From Bacteroidales bacterium (GTDB taxonomy: Bacteria > Bacteroidota > Bacteroidia > Bacteroidales > UBA932), in the NCBI GenBank assembly GCA_023230265.1, contig JALNXR010000011.1, positions 1-18,391 of the forward strand: a DNA stretch of 18,391 nucleotides. The letters are read 5' to 3'. Positions within the stretch are counted from its first letter, which is position 1. Each line of letters opens with the position of its first letter. This document shows, piece by piece, positions 7,169 to 14,539 of the stretch. Under the pieces are notes generated by a model, which worked only from the letters and a program-made list of their open reading frames with translations, was not told the DNA's origin and did not search any database. A program made the position numbers and the translations under genes.

Positions 7169-7924
7169 ATGCATGTGATCGATGAAGGGAGCAGCCCCCG
7201 CAAACACTATGGCGGTGTTATAACAGCTGCATCATTAATTATTCTTTTTGGACTGCTGTTCCTTGGAAGAAACCTGGGATTTATCAGCCATTCACTTTTT
7301 AGAATAATCATCTCCTGGCAGATGCTTCTGATCTTCCTGGGAGTTGTCTCTATTTTTAGAAGGAAATTTGTTTCCGGTGTGATTTTAGTTTTTATCGGCA
7401 GCTTCTTTATAGCTCCCAGATACATCGGTACAACCGGAGCAGAGTGGGCAGAGACCTGGTGGCCACTTCTCCTGGTCGCAGTGGGAGTTGTTATGATAGT
7501 GGGTTATTTATTAAAACCCGATAAATTTTTCAGAAACGGTTGCAGAGGCCAAAATTTTTCAAGCGAGGTTTCTTATAAATCCGACAAAGGTTTTGTAGAA
7601 TCCGATGTCTCTTTTGGATCTGTAAATCAGATTGTTGTTGATCCGGTATTTTTAGGGGCAAGGATCAGAAACAGCTTTGGTTCAACAGTGCTGGATCTGA
7701 GGCGAACAACTTTACAGGAGCAGGAAACATTTATTGATCTGGATTGTAATTTTGGAGGTATCGAGATATATGTACCCGAGAGCTGGACAATTCACTCACA
7801 AATCAAAAATTTTCTTGGAGCTACAGAGGATAAACGATTTAGGTTTTCAGAGGGAAGTGCCGACGGAAAAAGGCTGATAATAAGAGGGAATGTCTCTTTT
7901 GGAGGAGTTGAAATCAAAAGTTAG
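7169..7924 (+). CDS. LiaF-like membrane protein (LiaI/LiaF-type TM region + LiaF-like C-terminal domain)
   Basis: A 251-residue protein with four predicted TM helices (about 16-34, 46-62, 67-83, 97-115) containing the FGLLFLGRNLGF and WWPLLLVAVGVVMIVGYLL stretches typical of LiaI/LiaF-type (DUF5668-like) membrane regions. The C-terminal part (about 125-251) is a beta-repeat domain with FGSVNQIVVDP, FGSTVLDLRR, FGGIEIYVP and FGGVEIK turns, as in LiaF. In Firmicutes LiaF is the inhibitor of the LiaRS cell-envelope stress system. Here no histidine kinase follows; instead a membrane-bound LytTR regulator starts 8 bases after the stop. The pair may be a two-gene envelope-stress switch in which the LiaF-like protein restrains the regulator (inference). 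The ATG at 7169 is the first in frame, and no Shine-Dalgarno sequence is visible. Confidence 0.88.
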   Translation: MHVIDEGSSPRKHYGGVITAASLIILFGLLFLGRNLGFISHSLFRIIISWQMLLIFLGVVSIFRRKFVSGVILVFIGSFFIAPRYIGTTGAEWAETWWPLLLVAVGVVMIVGYLLKPDKFFRNGCRGQNFSSEVSYKSDKGFVESDVSFGSVNQIVVDPVFLGARIRNSFGSTVLDLRRTTLQEQETFIDLDCNFGGIEIYVPESWTIHSQIKNFLGATEDKRFRFSEGSADGKRLIIRGNVSFGGVEIKS

Positions 7925-7932
7925 ATCACGTA

Positions 7933-8721
7933 ATGAATCTGTTCAGAACAGGCAAAATGGAATTAATCAGCACAGCTGCAGTTGCTTTTGCATTTGCAGC
8001 TGTGCTGACTCTTCTCTTTTTACTTTACGGGAAGCCTGCCGGAACAGCAGACGCAATAGTTGCATCTGTATCGTACACTGTAATTTTTGGAGCCTGTGGC
8101 TACTATTACCGGTATCTCCGGCAATATATTAAAGCTCCGGGGGCCAGAGTTGTTGTTGCCCTGTTGGTTCAGCTGGTATCCGTGGCAATAGCCGCACTGA
8201 GCACAGAGATAATGGATTCCAGGGGAACTGAATGGTTCATTGGAATCCTGCCGCTATTAGTTCCATTTGGTCTGATAAGCTGGTTATCGCTTTCACTCTG
8301 CTACTCCCTTGAAAAATGCGAGGATGAAAGAGCTGAAGAAGCGGAAAATGAGACAGATTGCAATGGATTATCTCAAAATCCGGATAAGAGGGAGCCCAAA
8401 GAGACAATATCAGTCAGGGAGGGAAACAGGATACACATAATCAGGACCGAACAGTTACAATATGTTCAGGCTTACGGAGATTATGTCATGCTGCACACCG
8501 ATAACGGCAAGTTTGTCAAAGAGGAGACAATGAAAAATTTTGAAGCCTCTCTACCCGATTATTTTGTCAGGGTGCACAGGTCTGCCATAGTCAACACAAG
8601 GATAATTGTCAGGACCGAACTTTATGGAAAAGAGAGCTATACAATTTATCTGAGCAGCGGAATAAAACTCAGGGCCAGTGCCTCAGGCTACAGACTTTTA
8701 AAAGAAAAGCTCTCTTTATAA
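7933..8721 (+). CDS. Membrane-anchored LytTR-family transcriptional regulator
   Basis: A 262-residue protein. The N-terminal half has four predicted TM helices (about 13-32, 41-60, 70-90, 102-124) with very short loops. An acidic linker follows (about 128-156, DERAEEAENETD). The C-terminal LytTR DNA-binding domain (about 158-258) has EQLQYVQAYGDYVMLHT, FVRVHRSAIVN and the closing GIKLRASASGYRLLKEKL. There is no receiver domain, so it is not a classical response regulator; the signal must come through the membrane part or its partner. It starts 8 bases after the LiaF-like gene and is surely co-transcribed with it. LytTR proteins bind direct repeats, and the paired ACCGGT sites upstream of the operon are a candidate. 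Its end is 2 bases from the convergent fabI end. Confidence 0.92.
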   Translation: MNLFRTGKMELISTAAVAFAFAAVLTLLFLLYGKPAGTADAIVASVSYTVIFGACGYYYRYLRQYIKAPGARVVVALLVQLVSVAIAALSTEIMDSRGTEWFIGILPLLVPFGLISWLSLSLCYSLEKCEDERAEEAENETDCNGLSQNPDKREPKETISVREGNRIHIIRTEQLQYVQAYGDYVMLHTDNGKFVKEETMKNFEASLPDYFVRVHRSAIVNTRIIVRTELYGKESYTIYLSSGIKLRASASGYRLLKEKLSL

Positions 8722-8723
8722 AC

Positions 8724-9611
8724 TTATCCGTTGTTGGGGCAATCTTTCACAGGGCACTGTTTTTTACTCTTATCCTCCTTAACATCAGAATATTCAAGTC
8801 CTTCACGATAGACGCTCATTGCAGCCAGACTCATTCCCATGCTTGAATAGCCTCCGTCATGATACAGGTTCTGCATAGTGACCTTCCTGGTGAGATCAGA
8901 AAAGAGTGTTATGATATAATCGGCACACTCATCAGCGGTTGCATTTCCCAAAGGGGCCATTCTCTCTGCAAAGTCATAAAGCTTGTCAAAGCCCATTATT
9001 CCTCCTCCGGCTGTTGTCATGGTAGGAGATTGTGAAACAGTGTTTATTCTGATATTCTTCTCCCGGCCATAGATATATCCAAAGCTTCTTGCAATGGATT
9101 CCAGCAAAGCCTTGGCATCGGCCATATCATTATATCCGTACAGAGTTCGTTGAGCTGCAATGTAGGAGAGTGCCACAACAGAACCCCAGTCATTTATCGC
9201 ATCCAGTTTTCTGCAGCTCTGCAGGACCTTGTGAAAGGAGATTGCAGAAATATCCAGAGTCTGGTGGAGATAGTGATAGTTAAGGTCGTCATAAGTACGC
9301 CCTTTTCTCACATTTGGAGACATACCTATTGAGTGGAGAACAAAATCGAATTTTCCTCCAATAAATTCCATCCCTTTGATTATCAGATTTTCCAGATCCT
9401 CTACATTTGTAGCATCAGCAATGATAACTGTGGATTCGCACTTTTGGGCTAAAGTATCAATACTGCCCATCTTAATTGCTGCAGGTGTGTTGGTAAGCAC
9501 AAATCTTGCCCCCTCACTGTATGCTCTTTCGGCGGTTTTCCATGCGATTGATTTTTCATTAAGGGCACCGAATATAATTCCCCTTTTACCTTTTAATAAA
9601 TTATAAGTCAT
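8724..9611 (-). CDS. fabI: Enoyl-[acyl-carrier-protein] reductase FabI
   Basis: A 295-residue NAD(P)H-dependent enoyl-ACP reductase of the short-chain dehydrogenase superfamily, which reduces trans-2-enoyl-ACP in the last step of each fatty-acid elongation cycle in the cytoplasm. The nucleotide-binding start is GIIFGALNEKSIAWKTAERA (11-30), and HSIGMSPN (93-100) is conserved. The catalytic set is Y150, Y160 and K167 with the same spacing as Y146/Y156/K163 of E. coli FabI, within SYIAAQRTLYGYNDMADAK. The block SQSPTMTTAGGG and the end VTMQNLYHDGGYSSMGMS are typical of the Bacteroides FabI type. A C-terminal tail beyond about residue 272 (EYSDVKEDKSKKQ then CPVKDCPNNG) is longer than in E. coli FabI. 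It lies 65 bases after the FAD/Fe-S dehydrogenase gene on the same strand and may have its own promoter in that gap. It converges with the LytTR gene. Confidence 0.98.
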   Translation of the reverse strand: MTYNLLKGKRGIIFGALNEKSIAWKTAERAYSEGARFVLTNTPAAIKMGSIDTLAQKCESTVIIADATNVEDLENLIIKGMEFIGGKFDFVLHSIGMSPNVRKGRTYDDLNYHYLHQTLDISAISFHKVLQSCRKLDAINDWGSVVALSYIAAQRTLYGYNDMADAKALLESIARSFGYIYGREKNIRINTVSQSPTMTTAGGGIMGFDKLYDFAERMAPLGNATADECADYIITLFSDLTRKVTMQNLYHDGGYSSMGMSLAAMSVYREGLEYSDVKEDKSKKQCPVKDCPNNG

Positions 9612-9676
9612 AGGTTTAATTTTACACTTTAATAATAGCGGAAAACTACAAGCAAATATTTTGCCAAAGATTAAAT

Positions 9677-12547
9677 TTAAATCAGAGCATCGTATAAGAT
9701 TTCTACCGGATGGTATGCTTTACGACCTGTGCCGTCCTGTATCTGCTGCCGGCAGGATGTACCCGGAGCTGAGATAATTGTGTTTGGATCAGCCGATTTG
9801 ATTTCCGGAAAAAGAATCTGCCCTCCAATCTCCATGGATAATTCATAGTGCTCCTTCTCGTATCCGAAAGAGCCCGCCATTCCACAGCATCCGGACGGAA
9901 TTACATAAACCTGATAATTCACCGGGAGAGAGAGCATCTCCCTGGATGGTTCCACAGATGCAAGGGATTTCTGGTGGCAATGACCATGCAGTTTAATTTT
10001 GAGATTTTTGCCGGAAAATTGTTCACTCCTGATTTTGCCGGCGGATATCTCCCTTGTTATGAACTCATCATAGAGGAAAGTATTGCGGGAGATGTTTACA
10101 GAAGCATCTTTAAGCTCAGGGGAGACAAGCACAGGGTACTCGTCCCTGAAAGACAAGATAGCAGAAGGTTCAATTCCAACAAGTGGTACATCCTTTGATA
10201 CAAGATCTTTAAGAGCTGTTACATTTCTGATAGCCAGTCTGCGGGCTCTTTTAAGCATCCCTTTTGAAATTGCTGCCCTGCCGCTCTCGCAATGTTTGGG
10301 AATTATCACCCTGTATCCGAGTTTGTTCAAAAGTCTGATAAAGCTTATTCCAACATGGGCATCATTATAGTTAGTAAACTCATCAGCAAACAGGCATACA
10401 ATTCCGTTAGGAAATTCCCTGCCAACCAATTCTCTTCTGTATTTACGGTACCATCCTCTGAGTGTCTGCGGAGATAAAAGAGGAATTCTTCTGTGTTTTG
10501 AAAAATTGAGTATCCATTTTAATACAGACGATATTAATTTATTGGATACAAAGAAGTTGTATATCCCGGGAAAGAGAGAACCCATTCTCTGGAATTCATT
10601 CATTACAGAGACCATATAGGATCTCAGCGGCACCCCTTTAACCTTGTAGCTCTGGTAGAGAAACTCCGATTTATATTTAGCCATATCCACATTGGAGGGA
10701 CACTCGCTTTTACAGGCCTTGCAGGAGAGGCAGAGATCCAGTGCCTCTTTAATTTCCTTTTGATCAAAGACTTTTGTTGACAAAGGGCGGGTCAGAAGCT
10801 CCCTGAGAATGTTAGCCCTTCCCCTTGTTACATCCTTTTCCTCTCCGGTAACCCTGTAACTTGGGCACATAGTTCCTCCTGCCAGGTTCCCCTTTCTGCA
10901 ATCCCCTGAGCCGTTGCATTGCTCAATAGCACGGAGCCATCCTCCGTATTCAGCGAAATCAAAAAGAGTTTTGTAATCGGGTGTTCCGGCTCCGGGCTGA
11001 TACCTGAGAAAAGTATCCATCGGAGGCACAGAGATAATTTTACCCGGATTAAACAGGTTATCAGGGTCTGCAACTCTTTTGAGCTCCTTCATCAATCCAT
11101 ACACATACTCACCATAGAGAAGTTCAATAAATTCACCTCTCAGCCGGCCGTCACCATGTTCACCGGACAACGAACCCCTGTATTTCTTTACCAGCAGCGC
11201 ACTCTCATAAGCAACCTTTCTGAACAGCTCCACATCCCCCTTCTTTTTGAGATTCAGAACCGGCCTCAGATGCAGCTCACCCGTACCGATATGAGCATGA
11301 TAGACACATTCCAGTTTGTATTTGGCCATCATCCCGCCAAACTCCTTCATATATTGAGGCAGATAGCGGGGAGCCACAGCAGTGTCTTCTGTGACAGATA
11401 CAGGCTTGGCATCACCCTTCATTGAGGTAAGAAGGCCAAGTCCTGATTTTCTGAGCTCCCACACCCTGGAGATATCTTTATCGTAAACTTTGGAGCAGTA
11501 GTAAGAGAACCCCGATTCAAGCAGGGCCCTCTCTGTATCAATCACTGCCTTCTCCAGCTCCTCCCTGCTCTCTCTGGCAAGCTCAACAATGAGTATCGCA
11601 GCCGGATCACCCTTTACGAAAAAGCGGTTTTTGTTCTGGGAAATATTTTTTTTACTCAACTCCAGAATATTTCTGTCCATCATCTCTACTGCGGACGGAG
11701 ATTGTTCCAGCGCCACGAGATTTGCCCTGAAGATATCTTCAAGAGAGCTGCAGTGTGCACACACAACGCATCTGTTGGTGGGAGGCAGAGGAACCAGAGC
11801 TAGTTTAAGTTCTGTAATTATGGCAAGAGTTCCCTCGGATCCGGCAAGCACAGAGCAAAGATTAACGCTCTCCCCCTCTTTGATCAACTCATCCAGTGCG
11901 TAACCTGTATTTCTTCTCTTTACATCTTTGTCAGGGAAGTTTTTACCGATCTCTTCGCAAGCTACGGTATCATTAATAAGCTTTAGAACATACTCATATA
12001 TAGATTTTTCAACCCCTTTACAACTTTCAGCCATATCTCTGAGTCCGGTTTTGTTCACAGACCGGAACCGGGTTGTCCCTCCGTCGGAAAGAATTACTTC
12101 TGCCTCAAGAAGATGATCCCTGGTACTTCCGTAAACCAGAGAGTGGGAGCCACAGGAGTTATTTCCAGCCATACCTGCCATACAGCAACGGTTGGAGGTA
12201 GAGGTTTCGGGGCCGAAAAAGAGTCCAAAATTTGCAGCGTACCGGTTAAGGTCATCCAGTATCACTCCGGGCTCAACCCTTACCCATCTCTCCTTTGGAT
12301 TTATCTCAAGAATTTTGTTAAGATGCTTTGAAACATCCACCACAAGACCATTACCTACAACCTGGCCGGCAAGGGATGTGCCTGCTGCCCTGGGGATTAC
12401 AGGGAGACCTTTCTCTCTTGCAAATTTCACAATCTCCGCCAACTCTTCCCTTGTTTGAGGGTAGAAGATTCCACAGGGGCTCTCTCTGTAGGCAGAGGCA
12501 TCAGTGGAGTAGAGTACCTTATGAAGAAGATCTCTTTTTATTTCCAT
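9677..12547 (-). CDS. FAD-linked oxidase / Fe-S fusion, YdiJ-like D-2-hydroxyacid dehydrogenase
   Basis: A 956-residue fusion. The FAD-binding PCMH-type domain (about 25-255) has PRAAGTSLAGQVVG (52-65) and GPETSTSNRCCMAGMAGNNS (112-131). The FAD-oxidase C-terminal domain (about 260-505) ends with SGEHGDGRLRGEF (461-473) and LFNPGKI. A two-cluster ferredoxin-like region (about 540-640) has C544, C550, C561 (GTMCPSYR) and C606, C609, C612, C616 (CLSCKACKSECP). A C-terminal CCG/heterodisulfide-reductase-like domain (about 715-950) has GHCHQKS (855-861), SGCCGMAGSFGYEKEHYELS (885-904) and SAPGTSCRQQ. This is the layout of E. coli YdiJ and related D-lactate, glycolate or D-2-hydroxyglutarate dehydrogenases. 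It oxidises a D-2-hydroxyacid and passes electrons through Fe-S clusters, probably to quinone at the inner face of the membrane. The exact substrate is not readable. It starts 3 bases after the acetyltransferase gene, so the two are co-transcribed. Confidence 0.93.
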   Translation of the reverse strand: MEIKRDLLHKVLYSTDASAYRESPCGIFYPQTREELAEIVKFAREKGLPVIPRAAGTSLAGQVVGNGLVVDVSKHLNKILEINPKERWVRVEPGVILDDLNRYAANFGLFFGPETSTSNRCCMAGMAGNNSCGSHSLVYGSTRDHLLEAEVILSDGGTTRFRSVNKTGLRDMAESCKGVEKSIYEYVLKLINDTVACEEIGKNFPDKDVKRRNTGYALDELIKEGESVNLCSVLAGSEGTLAIITELKLALVPLPPTNRCVVCAHCSSLEDIFRANLVALEQSPSAVEMMDRNILELSKKNISQNKNRFFVKGDPAAILIVELARESREELEKAVIDTERALLESGFSYYCSKVYDKDISRVWELRKSGLGLLTSMKGDAKPVSVTEDTAVAPRYLPQYMKEFGGMMAKYKLECVYHAHIGTGELHLRPVLNLKKKGDVELFRKVAYESALLVKKYRGSLSGEHGDGRLRGEFIELLYGEYVYGLMKELKRVADPDNLFNPGKIISVPPMDTFLRYQPGAGTPDYKTLFDFAEYGGWLRAIEQCNGSGDCRKGNLAGGTMCPSYRVTGEEKDVTRGRANILRELLTRPLSTKVFDQKEIKEALDLCLSCKACKSECPSNVDMAKYKSEFLYQSYKVKGVPLRSYMVSVMNEFQRMGSLFPGIYNFFVSNKLISSVLKWILNFSKHRRIPLLSPQTLRGWYRKYRRELVGREFPNGIVCLFADEFTNYNDAHVGISFIRLLNKLGYRVIIPKHCESGRAAISKGMLKRARRLAIRNVTALKDLVSKDVPLVGIEPSAILSFRDEYPVLVSPELKDASVNISRNTFLYDEFITREISAGKIRSEQFSGKNLKIKLHGHCHQKSLASVEPSREMLSLPVNYQVYVIPSGCCGMAGSFGYEKEHYELSMEIGGQILFPEIKSADPNTIISAPGTSCRQQIQDGTGRKAYHPVEILYDALI

Positions 12548-12550
12548 GGA

Positions 12551-13150
12551 CTATCTTCTCACTACCTTACCATCGACGAGGGAGTATCTCTCCCCGCTGC
12601 CTTTACATTCTGCATTTCCCCTGTTGTCGAATTCAAGAGTGTACCCTGCTGCACTTATCCATCCGATCTGCCGCGCGGGATTGCCTGCGATAAGTGCATA
12701 AGGCGGAACCTCTTTGGTGACTACGGCGCCCGCTCCCACAAAGGCATACTCCCCGATATTTCTCCCGCAGACAATAGTTGCATTGGCTCCTATGGTGGCT
12801 CCCCTGCCTACCCTGGTCTGAGAATACCTCTCTCTTCTGACTATTTCACTCCTTGGGTTGATAACATTTGTAAAAACACAGGAAGGTCCAAGAAACACGT
12901 TATCCTCGCAGATAACTCCGGTGTAAATGGATACATTGTTCTGTACCTTTACATTATTACCAAGAACCACACCTGGGGATACAACAACATTCTGTCCTAT
13001 GTTGCAATTTTCACCAATAACCGCACCCTCCATAATATGAGAAAAATGCCAGATTTTTGTACCTTTTCCGATTCTGCAACCGGCATCTGCATATGAGCTC
13101 TCATGAATAAACCAATCCTTTGGGCTCTCTTGTTTATCAGAATTTTTCAT
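12551..13150 (-). CDS. WlbB/WbpD-like left-handed beta-helix sugar N-acetyltransferase
   Basis: A 199-residue acyltransferase with hexapeptide repeats over about 21-150: [60 protein letters not shown], then the inserted loop [11 protein letters not shown] and [40 protein letters not shown], ending [11 protein letters not shown]. This string is characteristic of UDP-2-acetamido-3-amino-2,3-dideoxyglucuronate N-acetyltransferases (WlbB, WbpD), which use acetyl-CoA to make diacetylated amino sugars for O-antigen or capsule. The C-terminus (about 170-199) carries a short extra domain with C182. The partner enzymes (WbpA/B/E-like) are not in the window, so the exact sugar is uncertain. It is sandwiched between a lipoprotein gene (29-base gap) and the FAD/Fe-S dehydrogenase (3-base gap), an unexpected operon partner. 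Confidence 0.93.
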   Translation of the reverse strand: MKNSDKQESPKDWFIHESSYADAGCRIGKGTKIWHFSHIMEGAVIGENCNIGQNVVVSPGVVLGNNVKVQNNVSIYTGVICEDNVFLGPSCVFTNVINPRSEIVRRERYSQTRVGRGATIGANATIVCGRNIGEYAFVGAGAVVTKEVPPYALIAGNPARQIGWISAAGYTLEFDNRGNAECKGSGERYSLVDGKVVRR

Positions 13151-13179
13151 GAGAGCAAATATACAAAATTGCCGGATAT

Positions 13180-14394
13180 TCAGAACTCTGCGGCAGAAAG
13201 CGGATTTATCCCTGTAAGGCTGAAATATGAATCGTCCACAGTACCTTTGAGCCAGACCTTCTTTCCCAGATTCCCGGGATTGTCAACCAGATTGAGTAAC
13301 TCCCTCAATGTCCCCTGCGGAAGGGATACAGAGGCACATTTACTTCTGTCCATCTCTGTTGGAGAATCTGCAATTGCCATGTTTGTAGATGACTGGAAAG
13401 GAGTTGAAAAATTTATTGCAGTGGAGGTGAGATCACCTCCAACAATGTATCCCGTTACCCATATATCAGTTGAACCAATATTTGAAGAGAGCTGACTTAC
13501 AATGAGTGCTGTAGCCTTTGTCTGACCGTCACCTCCGGTAGTGCTTCCCATCACAATATATTCGTATAACCAGTTGGATAGTGTGTCAATCTCCATCTTT
13601 ACACTCTCCTCGTCCGTTTCCTGGGGATCCGCATGAAATTTTACGGTAAGCATATCCCTTGCATAAAGCCGTCTGTTGTAAATCTGAATAATCTCCGGTT
13701 CTTCAGTAGAACCTTCCGGAAGCATCTCCCGCAACTGCACAATAATGTTCCCCGGAGAGAAGTATGCAAAGCGATTCTCTGTGTAGGAGTAGATCAGTGA
13801 ACCGAGAGAATCATGTATCTCGGGCTTGTAACCCTGATATCTTGATTTAAAACCCTCTGAGAACTCCAGTCTTACCCCGGCATTAGTCTGAGAACAGTCA
13901 AATGCCAGTTTAACACACTTTCCCGGATCAATTACAACGGTTCTGGAATCGGCGTAACACGGAGTACTGAATTTAGGAGATGAAAAGGAACTTGACATAA
14001 CTTCAACATCGTATGTGCCGGCATTCAGGTTAAACACTGCAGGTTTCTGCCCATACGACCCGTTATAAATCATGCTCCCTTTATTGACACAGTAAATAAC
14101 AAGAATAAACTGATTGCTGTCCGGGAAATCTCTCACTACCGCCTTTGTGATGTTTCCCTTTGCAAAAGAGAGAACGAGAGCTCCTTCATTCTCCTCGCTA
14201 AATGTCAGACCGTTACAACCAGTAAAGAAGACGCTGCTCAGAAAGATCAGAGCAGAAAATACAATTAATGCTGCTAACACAGTTACCGTCCCGGCTGTGC
14301 CACCGAAAAACCTGGCACTCTGTTTTAATCCAATCAGCTTTGACCACTCACCGAGTAATCTCAGCTTTTTCCCAAAATTTTGCATACCCTTCAT
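13180..14394 (-). CDS. Bacteroidota lipoprotein, DUF4493-like + DUF6359-like domains
   Basis: I choose the ATG at 14394 (404 residues) rather than the in-frame TTG at 14403. The protein has an unusual 35-residue basic N-terminus, one hydrophobic helix (about 36-56) and a lipobox-like FFTGC with Cys 60. A DUF4493-like beta region follows (about 70-255: [33 protein letters not shown]). After a linker, an OB-like DUF6359-type domain (about 292-395) has [39 protein letters not shown] and [13 protein letters not shown]. Domain names are recalled from family patterns, not searched. It is probably an outer-membrane or periplasm-facing lipoprotein; its function is unknown. It heads the minus-strand run of acetyltransferase, FAD/Fe-S dehydrogenase and fabI. 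A good -7 box (14423-14430) lies just upstream. Confidence 0.85.
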   Translation of the reverse strand: MKGMQNFGKKLRLLGEWSKLIGLKQSARFFGGTAGTVTVLAALIVFSALIFLSSVFFTGCNGLTFSEENEGALVLSFAKGNITKAVVRDFPDSNQFILVIYCVNKGSMIYNGSYGQKPAVFNLNAGTYDVEVMSSSFSSPKFSTPCYADSRTVVIDPGKCVKLAFDCSQTNAGVRLEFSEGFKSRYQGYKPEIHDSLGSLIYSYTENRFAYFSPGNIIVQLREMLPEGSTEEPEIIQIYNRRLYARDMLTVKFHADPQETDEESVKMEIDTLSNWLYEYIVMGSTTGGDGQTKATALIVSQLSSNIGSTDIWVTGYIVGGDLTSTAINFSTPFQSSTNMAIADSPTEMDRSKCASVSLPQGTLRELLNLVDNPGNLGKKVWLKGTVDDSYFSLTGINPLSAAEF

Positions 14395-14422
14395 ATCTCT
14401 CAATTATTATTTGGTTTGATTT

Positions 14423-14430
14423 CAAATATA
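14423..14430 (-). promoter_or_regulatory. Bacteroidota -7 box TATATTTG for the lipoprotein operon
   Basis: On the minus strand this is an exact TAnnTTTG match, 28 bases before the chosen ATG (14394), which places transcription start near 14416. No proper TTTG -33 box is seen at the expected distance, so it is a good but incomplete match. It argues against the TTG at 14403 as the start. Confidence 0.5.
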
Positions 14431-14513
14431 TTTTAAAGTGCAATTTATTTCTTACAGAAACGACAAATTCTAAAAAAATATCTAATAATATATTTTAAAA
14501 TAGACTTTTTAAC

Positions 14514-14521
14514 TAATTTTG
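14514..14521 (+). promoter_or_regulatory. Bacteroidota -7 box TAATTTTG for the flavo-Fe-S fusion gene
   Basis: An exact TAnnTTTG match ending 18 bases before the ATG at 14540, implying a very short leader. The -33 position holds only an AT-rich TTTTAAAA. If real, it rules out the TTG at 14519, which would lie inside the promoter. Confidence 0.45.
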
Positions 14522-14539
14522 TTGATTCAAAATTTTACT

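Noticed and set aside
7933..8721. Classical LytR/AlgR response regulator
   Set aside because: There is no receiver domain; the N-terminal half is four membrane helices.
8749..8765. ACAG-GGCA-CTGT hairpin followed by five T after the LytTR stop
   Set aside because: A 4-bp stem is too weak to call a terminator, and it lies inside the fabI coding sequence.
10919..11425. 168-residue plus-strand open frame inside the FAD/Fe-S dehydrogenase
   Set aside because: It lies opposite strongly conserved FAD-oxidase and Fe-S coding sequence and looks like a shadow frame.
12455..13096. 213-residue plus-strand open frame opposite the acetyltransferase
   Set aside because: The minus-strand hexapeptide-repeat protein is unmistakable; the plus frame has no domain sense.
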